Shown: positions 42,394 through 51,443, counted from the stretch's first letter. The stretch is DNA of 64,000 nucleotides from Candidatus Formimonas warabiya (GCF_002777255.1 NZ_CP017634.1:536903-600902), one strand, 5' to 3'. Notes: generated from the sequence alone by a model not told the origin. A program made the numbers and translations.

Positions 42394-43575
42394 ATGGAGA
42401 AACAGTATGAAATAAAAGAGGTGTCCGTTTTACAAGGTTTAGGGAGTCTTTCTAATTTTATTTTGCTGCTTGTTTCCACTATTTTTTTTACCAGCACCTA
42501 TTATATCCTGCTTCCTGTTTTACCGCTGCACTTAGGGAATCTGGGGAGTAATTATTTGCAGATTGGCTTAATCATGGGCATATTTTCCATCTCTTCTTTG
42601 GTATTACGGCCGATCAGCGGTAATTTCGCCGACCGCATGGGGCGAAAAACTTTACTCTATATTTCTATCGCCCTGTTTTTAATAACACCTGTTTTTTACA
42701 TGGGTACATCTTCTTTGCTACTAGCCGGTGTTACCCAAATTGTCTATGGCTTTTCCGTGGGTGCCTTTGCCGTGGCAAGTACTACTTTAGCGACGGATCT
42801 GGTCCCCCATGAGAAGCTTATCCAATATGTAGGAATATTTTCTTTGGCTTTTACTGCGGCCAAAGGATTTGCTCCCGCCGTGGGCAATTTGTTGTTTCTC
42901 CAGTACGGGTTTCCTGGCGCCGTATTCTGCTCCTGGTTGGCGGGGTTGCTTTCCTTGGTGCTATTAATTCCTGTCGCGGAGCCCAGATTAACAGTATCTG
43001 AAAAGAATGTGCCTTTCGGCAAAATGTTTTTAGACTCCCGGGTCCTGATGCCTACGATGACCCTGTTTTGCGGCATGGTGACCTTCGGCATCCTGTCCAA
43101 TTGGCTTACTACCTTTGCTGCCCGGCAAGGAATCGTCAATGTCAGTTCTTTCTTTTTCATAAATACTGTGTTTATGATTCTTTCCCGCTTGTTGACCGGT
43201 AAGGTTTCCGAAAAGGGATTGCCCAAATTAACGATTTTCACCGGTTTGCTGCTGGTTGTTTCCTTGTGGCTTCTCGCCGGGGTCACCCAATTGTGGCAGT
43301 TGGCACTGGTCGGTATTATTTACGGGATCGGCTATGGCGCTTATTACCCAACCCTAACATCGATTGTGGTGTTAAGTGTCACCAAGGAAGAGCGGGGAAC
43401 GGCTCTGGGGATTTTTACCACCGCCTTTGACTTAGGGGTATCCGCCGGGTCTATTTTAGGCGGCCTTTCCCATTATTTTGGCTTTAGTTACGTTTTTTGG
43501 GGCATAACCGTAATTCCTCTTCTGGGGTTGGTCTATTTTTGGCATCAACACCGTCGGGTGCAAACTGGTTTTTAA
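42394..43575 (+). CDS. MFS transporter
   Basis: About 393 residues with 12 helices; GNFADRMGRKTLLYISIAL is the loop 2-3 motif and PISG precedes it, as in the drug-resistance-type MFS group. Starts ATG 42394, 42382 or TTG 42364 are possible; 42394 has AAGGA 11 nt upstream. Followed by a strong terminator. Substrate unknown. Confidence 0.85.
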   Translation: MEKQYEIKEVSVLQGLGSLSNFILLLVSTIFFTSTYYILLPVLPLHLGNLGSNYLQIGLIMGIFSISSLVLRPISGNFADRMGRKTLLYISIALFLITPVFYMGTSSLLLAGVTQIVYGFSVGAFAVASTTLATDLVPHEKLIQYVGIFSLAFTAAKGFAPAVGNLLFLQYGFPGAVFCSWLAGLLSLVLLIPVAEPRLTVSEKNVPFGKMFLDSRVLMPTMTLFCGMVTFGILSNWLTTFAARQGIVNVSSFFFINTVFMILSRLLTGKVSEKGLPKLTIFTGLLLVVSLWLLAGVTQLWQLALVGIIYGIGYGAYYPTLTSIVVLSVTKEERGTALGIFTTAFDLGVSAGSILGGLSHYFGFSYVFWGITVIPLLGLVYFWHQHRRVQTGF

Positions 43576-43652
43576 ATATCTTCAGGGAGTACATGCTCCG
43601 AAAAAATCGCAATTTCATATAATACTTTAAATAAATTACCTTGACTCTCCGA

Positions 43653-43693
43653 AAAAGAAGAAGTCCCCGTAACAAACGGCGACTTCTTCTTTT
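43653..43693. terminator. Bidirectional terminator
   Basis: AAAAGAAGAAGTC/GACTTCTTCTTTT perfect stem between the MFS gene and convergent small genes. Confidence 0.88.
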
Positions 43694-43723
43694 CTAGGTA
43701 CCCTTATGATCAAAAGTTGAATT

Positions 43724-43861
43724 TTAATTTTCAAAAACACAACAGCAAAGGAATTCAAGAACAATCAAGATGATAATCAAATCAACTATGTCCTCAAAAC
43801 AGCCGTTTCCGTTTCTTCCAACTAAGTTACCCACGTTGCCTAAGCCTCTAAACAAGCCCAT
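43724..43861 (-). CDS. 45-residue Cys-containing hydrophobic peptide, copy 1
   Basis: AAAGGAGG precedes ATG 43861. The peptide begins MGLFRGLGNVGNLVGRNGNG and continues CFEDIVDLIIILIVLEFLCC. The CFEDI-x2-LII-x-LIV-x-EFLC core is shared with the next gene upstream, which argues for real coding. A single membrane helix with Cys at both ends. Resembles the tiny sporulation-related membrane peptides of Firmicutes only in general form. Confidence 0.6.
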   Translation of the reverse strand: MGLFRGLGNVGNLVGRNGNGCFEDIVDLIIILIVLEFLCCCVFEN

Positions 43862-43879
43862 TGTTTTCCTCCTTTCTTA

Positions 43880-44050
43880 TTAACACGGAGCCTCTTCATC
43901 ACTGAGAACTGCGCACAAAAACTCAATCACAATTAAGACAATGATCAGCATAATAATGTCTTCAAAACAATTTTCTCGAACGGGAGATACAACCGCACAG
44001 TTTTCTGCTTCTGCTGCGAGAACCGGTGCTCTTCTCCTACAACATCCCAT
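43880..44050 (-). CDS. 56-residue Cys-containing hydrophobic peptide, copy 2
   Basis: GGGGGAGG precedes ATG 44050. It begins MGCCRRRAPVLAAEAENCAV, then CFEDIIMLIIVLIVIEFLC and ends LSDEEAPC. The core is nearly identical to the downstream copy, while the N-terminal part differs. Tandem paralogues separated by 18 bp with a second AGGAGG between. Probably co-transcribed. Confidence 0.6.
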   Translation of the reverse strand: MGCCRRRAPVLAAEAENCAVVSPVRENCFEDIIMLIIVLIVIEFLCAVLSDEEAPC

Positions 44051-44209
44051 AAAGCCTCCCCCTTTCCTTTTGATAGTACAAGTTATGTTTGTCTACAAAT
44101 TTTTGTTACATAAATCCCCCAAAAATTTCATATTGGGGACCCTTCCGTATTTTTTAACATATGACGGTTCAGAAAGGATCTGTCACTGATTTAAGTATGG
44201 GGCCGCGCA

Positions 44210-44596
44210 CTAAAGAATAGCGCCTAGCAAGCCTAAAAGTATCAATGCACTAAGGAACCCTCCAAAAGGGCGATATTGGTAATCATAATAGGAATAGGGA
44301 TAGGGAAAGGAGTACGGAGGGTCATTTAGAATGGTATAATTGATCCGGTCAATGCGTTTTCGCGCCTTTTTGGTCTGACATGCTTTCTCTCGGGTTAAAG
44401 CGGCCAGGTGGTTCAGGTGTCTTCGTTTTACCGCTTCCGGTACTTTGGAGCTGAAGGATCCGATTGTTGTCATAAGGTCATTTTCCGACAGATGTCTATA
44501 GGGAGCCATTTGACGGTAGAAACAATTTCGATAATTTTCGTCATTCATTAATCTGTAAAAGTGGGTTCTTAAATCAGAGGAGTAGGATCGATTCAT
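44210..44596 (-). CDS. Hypothetical protein with C-terminal membrane helix
   Basis: 128 residues. The N-terminal 80 residues are basic and helical (SDLRTHFYRLMNDENYRNCF, KRRHLNHLAALTREKA), then a Tyr/Pro-rich segment (PPYSFPYPYSYYDYQYRPFG) and a short hydrophobic end GGFLSALILLGLLGAIL. Tyr-rich tails occur in spore coat proteins, but I do not recognise the family. ATG 44596 follows GGGGAGGTGAA. Possibly in one unit with the two small peptides. Confidence 0.6.
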   Translation of the reverse strand: MNRSYSSDLRTHFYRLMNDENYRNCFYRQMAPYRHLSENDLMTTIGSFSSKVPEAVKRRHLNHLAALTREKACQTKKARKRIDRINYTILNDPPYSFPYPYSYYDYQYRPFGGFLSALILLGLLGAIL

Positions 44597-44846
44597 TTCT
44601 AAGTTTCACCTCCCCTTTGTTTGTCCTACTGGTTATACTATGTCCCAGGGCAACAGAGTGTTCCAACAGGAGAGAAATAATAGAACATCTATTGAAACGG
44701 TTCCCATTATTTTGAAATTCGTTCAAATATTCAGGTAATTAGATGACTTGAAGGGGCACAGACCCGGTAAAGTTAATATTTTGCTGTATTTCTTTGCCTT
44801 TTGCTTTTATAATGTAGATGACATCTTTTGAGGGGGATAGTACACC

Positions 44847-45365
44847 ATGAATTCCATAAAACTGAGAAAACTAACCAATTCCGGCCTGATGGCCGCTTTA
44901 GTGGTTGTGGGGACCATGGCCATCCGGATTCCTACCCCTACTAAAGGCTATATTCATATCGGGGATAGCGTCGTATATCTTTGCGGTATTATCCTTGGTC
45001 CCTTATACGGGGCCGTTGCCGCCGGACTAGGCTCATTTCTCGCCGATATTTTAGCCGGCTATGTTGTTTACGCACCGGCTACACTGGTAATTAAATTTTT
45101 GGATGCCATGCTGGTGGGGTTCATTTACGGGCGGTTTACCAAGAATAACCCCGGAAACTTAAGAAAACTGGCCGTCTTTTCCCTGGCGGTATTTTGGGGG
45201 GGATTGATCATGGTCTCAGGATACCTTGCCTTTGAAAGCATCCTTTATGGATTTCCCACAGCTGTTTTGGGTATCGTGCCCAATATTACCCAGGCTGTGG
45301 CAGGGGGTATTCTGCTCGCTCCAATTTTATTCTTTCTGGAAAGACGAAAACTGATCGGAAAATGA
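44847..45365 (+). CDS. ECF transporter S component
   Basis: 172 residues, about six helices. MAALVVVGTMAIRIPTP at the start, GYIHIGDSVVYLCGIILGP and FLADILAGYVVYAPATLVIK match the substrate-binding subunits of energy-coupling-factor vitamin importers, near the HmpT/PdxU-like group. It needs EcfA/T from elsewhere. No riboswitch recognised in the 250 bp upstream. Followed by a terminator. Confidence 0.88.
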   Translation: MNSIKLRKLTNSGLMAALVVVGTMAIRIPTPTKGYIHIGDSVVYLCGIILGPLYGAVAAGLGSFLADILAGYVVYAPATLVIKFLDAMLVGFIYGRFTKNNPGNLRKLAVFSLAVFWGGLIMVSGYLAFESILYGFPTAVLGIVPNITQAVAGGILLAPILFFLERRKLIGK

Positions 45366-45455
45366 TTTCCCGGCAACACGGAGAATGATGGGCAACCAAA
45401 CCCATTAGAAGTAAGAGAAGAACGAAGAAAATTTTTTCATACTTAGGAATGAAAG

Positions 45456-45489
45456 GCCTTTGCGCAGATAAAATACGCAAGGGCTTTTT
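45456..45489 (+). terminator. Rho-independent terminator
   Basis: GCCTTTGCG/CGCAAGGGC stem with an 11-nt loop and TTTTT tail. Confidence 0.85.
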
Positions 45490-45603
45490 GTTTCTTTGTG
45501 TTCTTTGAATGGGGAGAGTTTAAAAAATTTATTGATTTAAGGATTAAAAAGATAGTTTCCCTAATACATTTAATTAGGATCACAAACAGTATGTGAGGAA
45601 AAA

Positions 45604-46587
45604 ATGAGGAAATTACTGCTTCCTCTCTTTTTAATCTTACTTATGGTTCTCATCTCACCGATGATTTTTCACAGGTACACCGGTCAGCCGGCATCTTCGT
45701 CCCTCGTCATGCCTGTATTCCCTGAGACAGATCTAAATGGGAAAATTCTGCAGGGAAAATCAAAGATAGCGCCTTGGTCCGGCTGGTGGTGGCCCTTTCA
45801 TGTCAAGATGCCTCCCAACCTATATAACCCGAAAGGACCGATGGATAAATATGATCAGTTAAGTATCGCCCGGGGCCAGTCTAACCCGGGGACTATGGCC
45901 TGGGAAAGAGAGAATCACTATACCGACAAAAATGATGAAGAATGGTTCGGCCATTGTAACGGTTGGGCCGCTGCCGCTGTGCTGGAGCCGAAACCGGAAA
46001 ATGAGAAAGTGATATCCGGTGTTGACTTTGAGGTGAATGACATCATGGGGCTCATGTCGGAGTGGCATTGGTGGGATCCTGCCATCGCTTTTTACGGCAG
46101 TCGTTATGACAAGGAATCGGATGATATCAATGATATCTATCCCCAGGAATTCCACCATGTGGTGATCGACTTTATCGGTACGCGGGAGATCCCCCTCATC
46201 GTGGATATCAGCGGCGGGGAAAAGGAAAAAGACGATCCTCAGGTTTGGAACTTTCCCGCCTTCCAATATGAATTTGAATATCGCCCGGACGATTCGGATC
46301 AGGAAAAAAATCATGTGCATTGCCGGTTATGGTATACCGATTTCGCGAATCCGGAATCCCTGCGCCCGAAGACATTTTTTATCGATTATTATTACTGGAT
46401 TAAAGGGGACAAAAGCAATCCCACCTCCGGTGCATGGGAAAGTGCAAAAGACGGAGGCTGGGGATCTCATGGCGACAGCCGGAAAAATCACCCGGATTTC
46501 TTATGGTACCCGGGGATGGCTAAAGAGCATCCGGTTCTTAAGCGTGATCAATATCTGGAAATTGCAGGGCAGGGTGAAAACAGATGA
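45604..46587 (+). CDS. Exported transglutaminase-elicitor-like protein
   Basis: 327 residues with an N-terminal signal anchor (LLLPLFLILLMVLISPMIF). The motif EWFGHCNGWAAAAVLEPKP (about 116-134) carries the probable catalytic Cys, and HHVVIDFIGTREIPLIVDIS may supply the His/Asp. This resembles the TGase-elicitor (Phytophthora GP42-like, PF16683) family found in some bacteria; its bacterial function is unknown. Exported side by topology. The next gene overlaps by 4 bp. Confidence 0.7.
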   Translation: MRKLLLPLFLILLMVLISPMIFHRYTGQPASSSLVMPVFPETDLNGKILQGKSKIAPWSGWWWPFHVKMPPNLYNPKGPMDKYDQLSIARGQSNPGTMAWERENHYTDKNDEEWFGHCNGWAAAAVLEPKPENEKVISGVDFEVNDIMGLMSEWHWWDPAIAFYGSRYDKESDDINDIYPQEFHHVVIDFIGTREIPLIVDISGGEKEKDDPQVWNFPAFQYEFEYRPDDSDQEKNHVHCRLWYTDFANPESLRPKTFFIDYYYWIKGDKSNPTSGAWESAKDGGWGSHGDSRKNHPDFLWYPGMAKEHPVLKRDQYLEIAGQGENR

Positions 46588-47192
46588 AAATTGTGATTTT
46601 TGACCGGGGGAAAAGAAAATTTAGTCTGACCATTAAATTAACCATTACCATCGTATTATCCTGTACGATTTCACTTTCTGTTTATCAGCTTAACCAGCCT
46701 GCCCTTCAGTGGCAGGAAGCCGGTCAATGGCAAGTTAAGGTTTATCAGGAAGCGGATCAAATGATGTCAACTACTCCCCCCTGGCTCCTGGTAAATGAAC
46801 TGGAGATGCGCCTAACCAGACAGGAAAACGGTCCGGCTCCCTGGTGCCTTCAAATACGTGACATAAAGGGTGATCAACTTTTCCCGGGCATTACAGGCCT
46901 CTTAATCTATTATTCAAAAGATTTAAAAGTGGTTTCGGGTTTTGCGCTAAATGAAAATAGCGGGAAAGCAATGGACATTCATCAGTTTTTTGACCTCTCC
47001 TTATACGGATCCGAATTTTTTTGCCCGCAAATGAAAAAATACCAGAGCCTGGGTCTGCTCTTTCGGGACCAGGTAAAAATAGAATTAAGCGAAAAAAGAG
47101 GGAGAAGTGCCTGGTGGGATAAAGAGCATTCCTGGTGGATTACCTATGAAAGCAATGATCCGCCTCTGAAAGCACAACTGATATCCCAATAA
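46584..47192 (+). CDS. Membrane-anchored hypothetical protein, coupled partner
   Basis: 202 residues with one N-terminal helix (LTIKLTITIVLSCTISLSVY) and an extracytoplasmic domain with LQWQEAGQWQVKVYQEADQM and WWDKEHSWWITYESNDPP. Not recognised. Translational coupling to the transglutaminase-like gene suggests it is its partner or inhibitor. Confidence 0.6.
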   Translation: MKIVIFDRGKRKFSLTIKLTITIVLSCTISLSVYQLNQPALQWQEAGQWQVKVYQEADQMMSTTPPWLLVNELEMRLTRQENGPAPWCLQIRDIKGDQLFPGITGLLIYYSKDLKVVSGFALNENSGKAMDIHQFFDLSLYGSEFFCPQMKKYQSLGLLFRDQVKIELSEKRGRSAWWDKEHSWWITYESNDPPLKAQLISQ

Positions 47193-47292
47193 TAAAAAAA
47201 GATTTTTCTTACCGGGAAAAAGTGATAGTAGCAGGATTGCCAAAATCTTCATAGTATGTTTTAGAAATACTTTTTTTAAGAGTGATAGCAAA

Positions 47293-48192
47293 ATGGACAA
47301 GTCATCGGAAATATTAAATAAGGACCCGATTGTGGTAGGTATAGGGACAGGGGAAGATTATGGGGCCGTGACCCGGAAAGCCGTTGAACATGCAGGGGGA
47401 CTGGAAAGTGTCGTGGGGGACGGTGCTGTAGTGATCATCAAGCCCAATGTCGTAACCGGGGCCAAGACGGATCAGGGGATGGTAACGGATTATCGGGTTG
47501 TTCAAGAAATTGTCGACCTAGTCAAAAAATGCGGCGCTGCCAAAATAACAATCGCTGAAGCATCAACGCTGGGAAATATGTTTCAGGAGGCCCGGTACCA
47601 CAATATTATCGGCGCCGATTTATGGGACATGAACGAATGCGGCAAGGAAGATTGCTATGAGATCCAGCCCATAAAAGGTCTAACGGGAAAGAATTTTTTA
47701 ATACCGAAAAAATATTTGGATGCTGATGTGGTGATAGGAGCGGCCAAATTGAAAACCCACTTTGAATATGATGCCGTCGTCTCATTAAGCCTGAAGAATT
47801 CCATCGGCATTTGCCCCAACAGCCTTTATGGAGAAGGATATTTTAAAGATCAGATTCATTATATGGGGCTAAAAGAAGCGATTGTCGATCTGAACAAAAT
47901 ACGTAAACCTGATTTTGTAGTAATAGATGGCATTGTCGGGGGCGAGGGCTATGGGCCGTTAAAAGCCCGGCCTGTTAAATCTAAGGTGATATTTGCCGGA
48001 AAGGATCCGGTTGCGGTAGATACAATTGCTTTGAATTTCATGGGATTTACCGTGGAAGAAGTTCCTCATGTAAAGCTGGCGGACCAGGAAGGGCTAGGCG
48101 TTTGTGATCTGAACCGGATACAAATTGTGGGCGCGGATTTAAACACCATAAAGATGAAGTTCAGATCAGCCCAGGATCCTGCGCTTAATTAA
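47293..48192 (+). CDS. DUF362-domain protein
   Basis: 299 residues: VVIIKPNVVTGAKTDQGMVT, AAKLKTHFEYDAVVSLSLKN and VVIDGIVGGEGYGPLKARPV are the DUF362 blocks. No C-terminal ferredoxin part, unlike many clostridial members. Function unproven; DUF362 often appears near redox and corrinoid functions. Followed by a terminator. Confidence 0.85.
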   Translation: MDKSSEILNKDPIVVGIGTGEDYGAVTRKAVEHAGGLESVVGDGAVVIIKPNVVTGAKTDQGMVTDYRVVQEIVDLVKKCGAAKITIAEASTLGNMFQEARYHNIIGADLWDMNECGKEDCYEIQPIKGLTGKNFLIPKKYLDADVVIGAAKLKTHFEYDAVVSLSLKNSIGICPNSLYGEGYFKDQIHYMGLKEAIVDLNKIRKPDFVVIDGIVGGEGYGPLKARPVKSKVIFAGKDPVAVDTIALNFMGFTVEEVPHVKLADQEGLGVCDLNRIQIVGADLNTIKMKFRSAQDPALN

Positions 48193-48233
48193 TTTAAAAT
48201 GGGTCCTGTTAAAAATCCAGGTCTTGAAATTAA

Positions 48234-48268
48234 GGGACAATGGGCAATGCCCAGGGTCCTTTTTCTTT
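48234..48268 (+). terminator. Rho-independent terminator
   Basis: GGGAC...GTCC outer stem with TGGGCA/TGCCCA inner stem and TTTTTC tail. Confidence 0.8.
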
Positions 48269-48389
48269 TTTGGCATAGAAAATTTAGGCAAAGGGGTAGA
48301 GGATTGAAAGGATCACCTCCTAGCCCGGAACATTTATCCGATCTGAAAAATATATAATAGTACGGAGAAAATTTGTGTAGGTGAAATCT

Positions 48390-49736
48390 ATGCAGCGAAA
48401 AGGGTTTAGCTCAGGATTTAGAAGCCTTGTTGTTGGAGTTAATACAAAGGTTCCACTAGAAAACGGCAAACATGTGACGGCCATTAATTTTGATAATGCC
48501 GCAACCACGCCTCCTTTTGTATCCGTGATGCGGGAAATCAACAAGTTTGCTCCCTGGTATTCCTCCATTCATCGGGGTACAGGATACAAGTCCCAGCTTT
48601 CGTCAGACATTTATGAGGACTCAAGAAAGGAAGTATTGGATTTCGTAAAAGCCGATGCGGATTATTACACGGTGATCTATGTAAAAAATACTACTGAAGC
48701 AATCAATAAACTATCTTATCGGTTATATCATAATTTGAAAAAAGGGGTGATTCTCTCTACGCAAATGGAACATCATTCCAATGATTTGCCCTGGCGGGAT
48801 AAGTATTGTGTCCGCTACCTGCATACGGATCGCCTGGGCCGGATTTCCCTAAAGGACTTGGAAAGAAAACTCCGCAAATACCGGGGAAGGGTGAAACTGG
48901 TAGCTTTAACAGGGGTATCCAATGTAACGGGTTACATTAACCCCATTTATCAAGCGGCAGCGCTTGCCCATAAATATAAGGCCAGAATATTAGTGGACGG
49001 TGCCCAGTTGGTACCTCACTGCCCGGTGGAAATGAAACAGGTCGGGTCTCCGGAGAATATTGATTTTCTGGTGTTTTCCGCCCATAAAATGTATGCCCCT
49101 TTCGGTGTCGGCGTAATTATAGGCCCCAAGAAGTATTTTAAAAAAGGCGGTCCGGAATACATGGGCGGGGGTACCGTGAAACTGGTTACCCTGAATAAGG
49201 TGATCTGGGATGATGCTCCCCATAAGGAAGAAGCAGGTACGGTTAACCTCATGGGTGTGGTGGCCTTGTTAGCCGCGATGCGAACAATCAAAAATATTGG
49301 GATCGACCAAATCAATCGCTTTGAAAGATCATTAACGGATTATGCCCTGGAAAAAATGCGCCGTATCCCGGATCTCAAAATCTATGGCGATGCGGAAAAC
49401 ACCGGTGATAAGGTTGGTATTATTCCATTTAACATTAAGGGAATTCCCCATCAGGTTGTGGCTCAGGTCCTTTCCCAGGAAGGGGGAATTGCCGTGAGAA
49501 ACGGTTGTTTTTGTGCCCAGCCCTATATCCAAAAGCTGCTTTGTCTGTCCCGCAATGATATCAAAAGATATATCAAAGACACCCAAATGTTACGGCCCGG
49601 GATGGTTCGAATCAGTTTTGGACTTTATAATCATTTTTCCGAGATCGATACGCTGGAAAACATGTTGCGCTACATCGTGGAAAATAAAGAGGAATTGATC
49701 CAAAAATATCAGTCCATGCAGGCAGAGTCAACCTGA
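48390..49736 (+). CDS. Class V aminotransferase, cysteine-desulfurase-like (SufS/CsdA type)
   Basis: 448 residues. The PLP fold shows INFDNAATTPPF at the start, STQMEHHSNDLPW (PLP-stacking His), ILVDGAQLVPHCPVEM, the Schiff-base lysine in FSAHKMYAPFGVG, and the SufS-type catalytic Cys region VRNGCFCAQPYIQKLL. ATG 48390 is 5 nt after AGGTGA. It stands alone, not in a suf operon, so it may supply sulfur for another cofactor. Confidence 0.85.
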   Translation: MQRKGFSSGFRSLVVGVNTKVPLENGKHVTAINFDNAATTPPFVSVMREINKFAPWYSSIHRGTGYKSQLSSDIYEDSRKEVLDFVKADADYYTVIYVKNTTEAINKLSYRLYHNLKKGVILSTQMEHHSNDLPWRDKYCVRYLHTDRLGRISLKDLERKLRKYRGRVKLVALTGVSNVTGYINPIYQAAALAHKYKARILVDGAQLVPHCPVEMKQVGSPENIDFLVFSAHKMYAPFGVGVIIGPKKYFKKGGPEYMGGGTVKLVTLNKVIWDDAPHKEEAGTVNLMGVVALLAAMRTIKNIGIDQINRFERSLTDYALEKMRRIPDLKIYGDAENTGDKVGIIPFNIKGIPHQVVAQVLSQEGGIAVRNGCFCAQPYIQKLLCLSRNDIKRYIKDTQMLRPGMVRISFGLYNHFSEIDTLENMLRYIVENKEELIQKYQSMQAEST

Positions 49737-49807
49737 ATGTTCTAGAATAAATACTCCCGGATGGGAGTATAAGGGGAGACTTGATTTCTCAAAGGTTATT
49801 AGCTTGT

Positions 49808-50188
49808 CTAAAATATATTTTTCCACGATATTTTTTCCGTTTCCGGGATATGTTTTAGATACTGGTTTAGCACCGAAAGCTCGCCTGCGCTCAGTACCTG
49901 GTTATGATGCCTTAAGTACTGGTCTGTCCTGGTGATGGAAGTATCAATGTTATCTATTTCTTTGTGGTCAATGACGATGGCCCACCATTTTTTATACTTT
50001 TCCCATTGTTCTTTGGTAAGAGAAAATTGTTTTTCTGCGGTAACCCAATCCTGCCTGTCAACAGCAACTGTAATCCGATCAAAATTGCTCGTGATTTTTT
50101 CTGTACTGTCCGATAAAAAATGGATGGTAAAAAACCCCAGAAAGAGAGTCAGCAAAAATAACACGAGCAGAGAAAGATAGTACTTCAT
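49808..50188 (-). CDS. DUF4363 family protein
   Basis: 126 residues with an N-terminal helix (YLSLLVLFLLTLFLGFFTI) and an outside helical domain containing RQDWVTAEKQFSLTKEQWEK. It matches the DUF4363 type that commonly sits beside DUF421 in clostridia. 4 bp downstream of the DUF421 gene. Function unknown. Confidence 0.82.
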   Translation of the reverse strand: MKYYLSLLVLFLLTLFLGFFTIHFLSDSTEKITSNFDRITVAVDRQDWVTAEKQFSLTKEQWEKYKKWWAIVIDHKEIDNIDTSITRTDQYLRHHNQVLSAGELSVLNQYLKHIPETEKISWKNIF

Positions 50189-50192
50189 AGAT

Positions 50193-50879
50193 CTACTTCC
50201 TTCCCGCCGCAGCTTTTAATTGAAAAAATAAATTTCCCAGGGTGTCTAGACTGGCGAAAAAGACATGTTTCAGATTCTGGACACCAAACTTGGCTAATTC
50301 ATTTTGCAGCCATTTTTCATCTAAATTCATTTTGCGCAGATTATCGTGATTTACTTTTCCATCAATGATCAGTGTGGTGGGCAAACCCTCATATTTGGTC
50401 GGGATATTTAAATCTTCCGGTTGCACAGGACGTTTTTGGGACTTGGGAAGCACGCTTAAATGACCGTTTGTTTCTAAAATACCGTATTCTACATCGGCAA
50501 TATTATAGATATTTTTGGCTCTCATTTGCTCCAGCAGGTCATTAACATTGACCCGTGTTCTTCTTAATTCTTGCTCCAGAATTTTTCCGTTTTCAATTAA
50601 AATGGTTGGTTTTCCACAAATCATGGCGCGGGCCCTTTCGCTTTTTAGATTTAGTAAGGCTAAAAAAACCTGCAGGATGACCACGGTGATGATCGGCACA
50701 ATACTGCTGGTGATGGGGATGCCGGTATTCTCCATAGAAATGGCAGCCATCTCGGAAATAATGAGGAATACAACCAATTCAAAGGGCTGAAGCTGGCCAA
50801 CTTCTCTTTTTCCCATCGCTTTCATGGCGATTACCACTATAAAATAAAGGATGGCTGTTCGAATGATGAGAAGAAGCAT
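50193..50879 (-). CDS. DUF421 (YetF-like) membrane protein
   Basis: 228 residues: three N-terminal helices (YFIVVIAMKAMGKREVGQLQ, FELVVFLIISEMAAISMEN, VPIITVVILQVFLALL), then a cytoplasmic DUF421 domain with IENGKILEQELRRTRVNVND and PTTLIIDGKVNHDNLRKM. The YetF family is spore/germination linked in Bacillus. ATG 50879 follows AGGTGATT. Confidence 0.88.
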   Translation of the reverse strand: MLLLIIRTAILYFIVVIAMKAMGKREVGQLQPFELVVFLIISEMAAISMENTGIPITSSIVPIITVVILQVFLALLNLKSERARAMICGKPTILIENGKILEQELRRTRVNVNDLLEQMRAKNIYNIADVEYGILETNGHLSVLPKSQKRPVQPEDLNIPTKYEGLPTTLIIDGKVNHDNLRKMNLDEKWLQNELAKFGVQNLKHVFFASLDTLGNLFFQLKAAAGRK

Positions 50880-50994
50880 GTAGAATCACCTCAATCAAGA
50901 ATTGTCCGTTGTTTGGGGGACAAATTTTATTTTTTCAAAAAATAGGCAGACTATTCATCTCTTATGCAAGTGTCCCCCTGGAACCAATAAGGGA

Positions 50995-51025
50995 AAAAGC
51001 CGGAAGGTCTATCCTGCCGGCTTTT
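50995..51025 (-). terminator. Terminator of Mop gene
   Basis: AAAAGCCGG/CCGGCTTTT stem; on the minus strand the tail is TTTTTCCC. Confidence 0.8.
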
Positions 51026-51041
51026 CCTTTTTCTTAACTAA

Positions 51042-51263
51042 TTATTGTTTGATAAAAACGACATTGATGGCCTTTACTAAAGCGTTGACGGTGTCGCCTT
51101 GTTTAAATCCGGCATCCTGTAAACTGTCTCGCGTCATCACGGACGTGAGTCGGGGACTATTTCCCACTCAGCCGCCTACTCACATCGTTACCTGGGCCAT
51201 AATCTCGTCTGTCTTGATGTTTTCGATTTCACCGGACAAATTGTTGCGTACTCCTGCGTCCAA
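51042..51263 (-). CDS. TOBE/Mop-domain (molbindin-like) protein with two in-frame UGA codons
   Basis: A 74-codon frame on the minus strand. TTG 51263 follows AGGAGGTGA. The start reads LDAGVRNNLSGEIENIKTDE then IMAQVTM; codon 28 (51182-51180) is UGA, VGG follows, codon 32 (51170-51168) is UGA again, then VGNSPRLTSVMTRDSLQDAG and FKQGDTVNALVKAINVVFI end the domain at UAA. Both sides match a molybdate/pterin-binding Mop domain, in one frame. The stretch with both UGA codons can fold into a hairpin (GTGAGT/ACTCAC with GGGA/TCCC). Either both codons are recoded (selenocysteine or other) or the gene is decaying. A terminator follows. Confidence 0.65.
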
Positions 51264-51408
51264 AAAAATCACCTCCTAAAGGATTTGCTAACGAGTATTG
51301 TTTCCGAAATACTCTGGAAATAAACGAATTCTTTGACAAACCGAAGGGAATATTCCAGCAGCATATATGGTGTAGGGAATCCCTTGAGCATTATTTACCA
51401 AATAAGAG

Positions 51409-51437
51409 TTGACATAAATTTTAAATAGGATTATGCT
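51409..51437 (+). promoter_or_regulatory. Sigma-A promoter
   Basis: TTGACA (51409-51414), 17-bp spacer, TATGCT (51432-51437), upstream of the O-methyltransferase-DUF2284 gene. Confidence 0.7.
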
Positions 51438-51443
51438 TTTTTA

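Noticed and set aside
43941..44189. 82-codon plus-strand frame
   Set aside because: Antisense to the second CFEDI peptide and lacks a ribosome site.
50902..51279. 125-codon open frame on the plus strand
   Set aside because: It lies antisense to the Mop gene, whose frame matches a known domain; no ribosome site.
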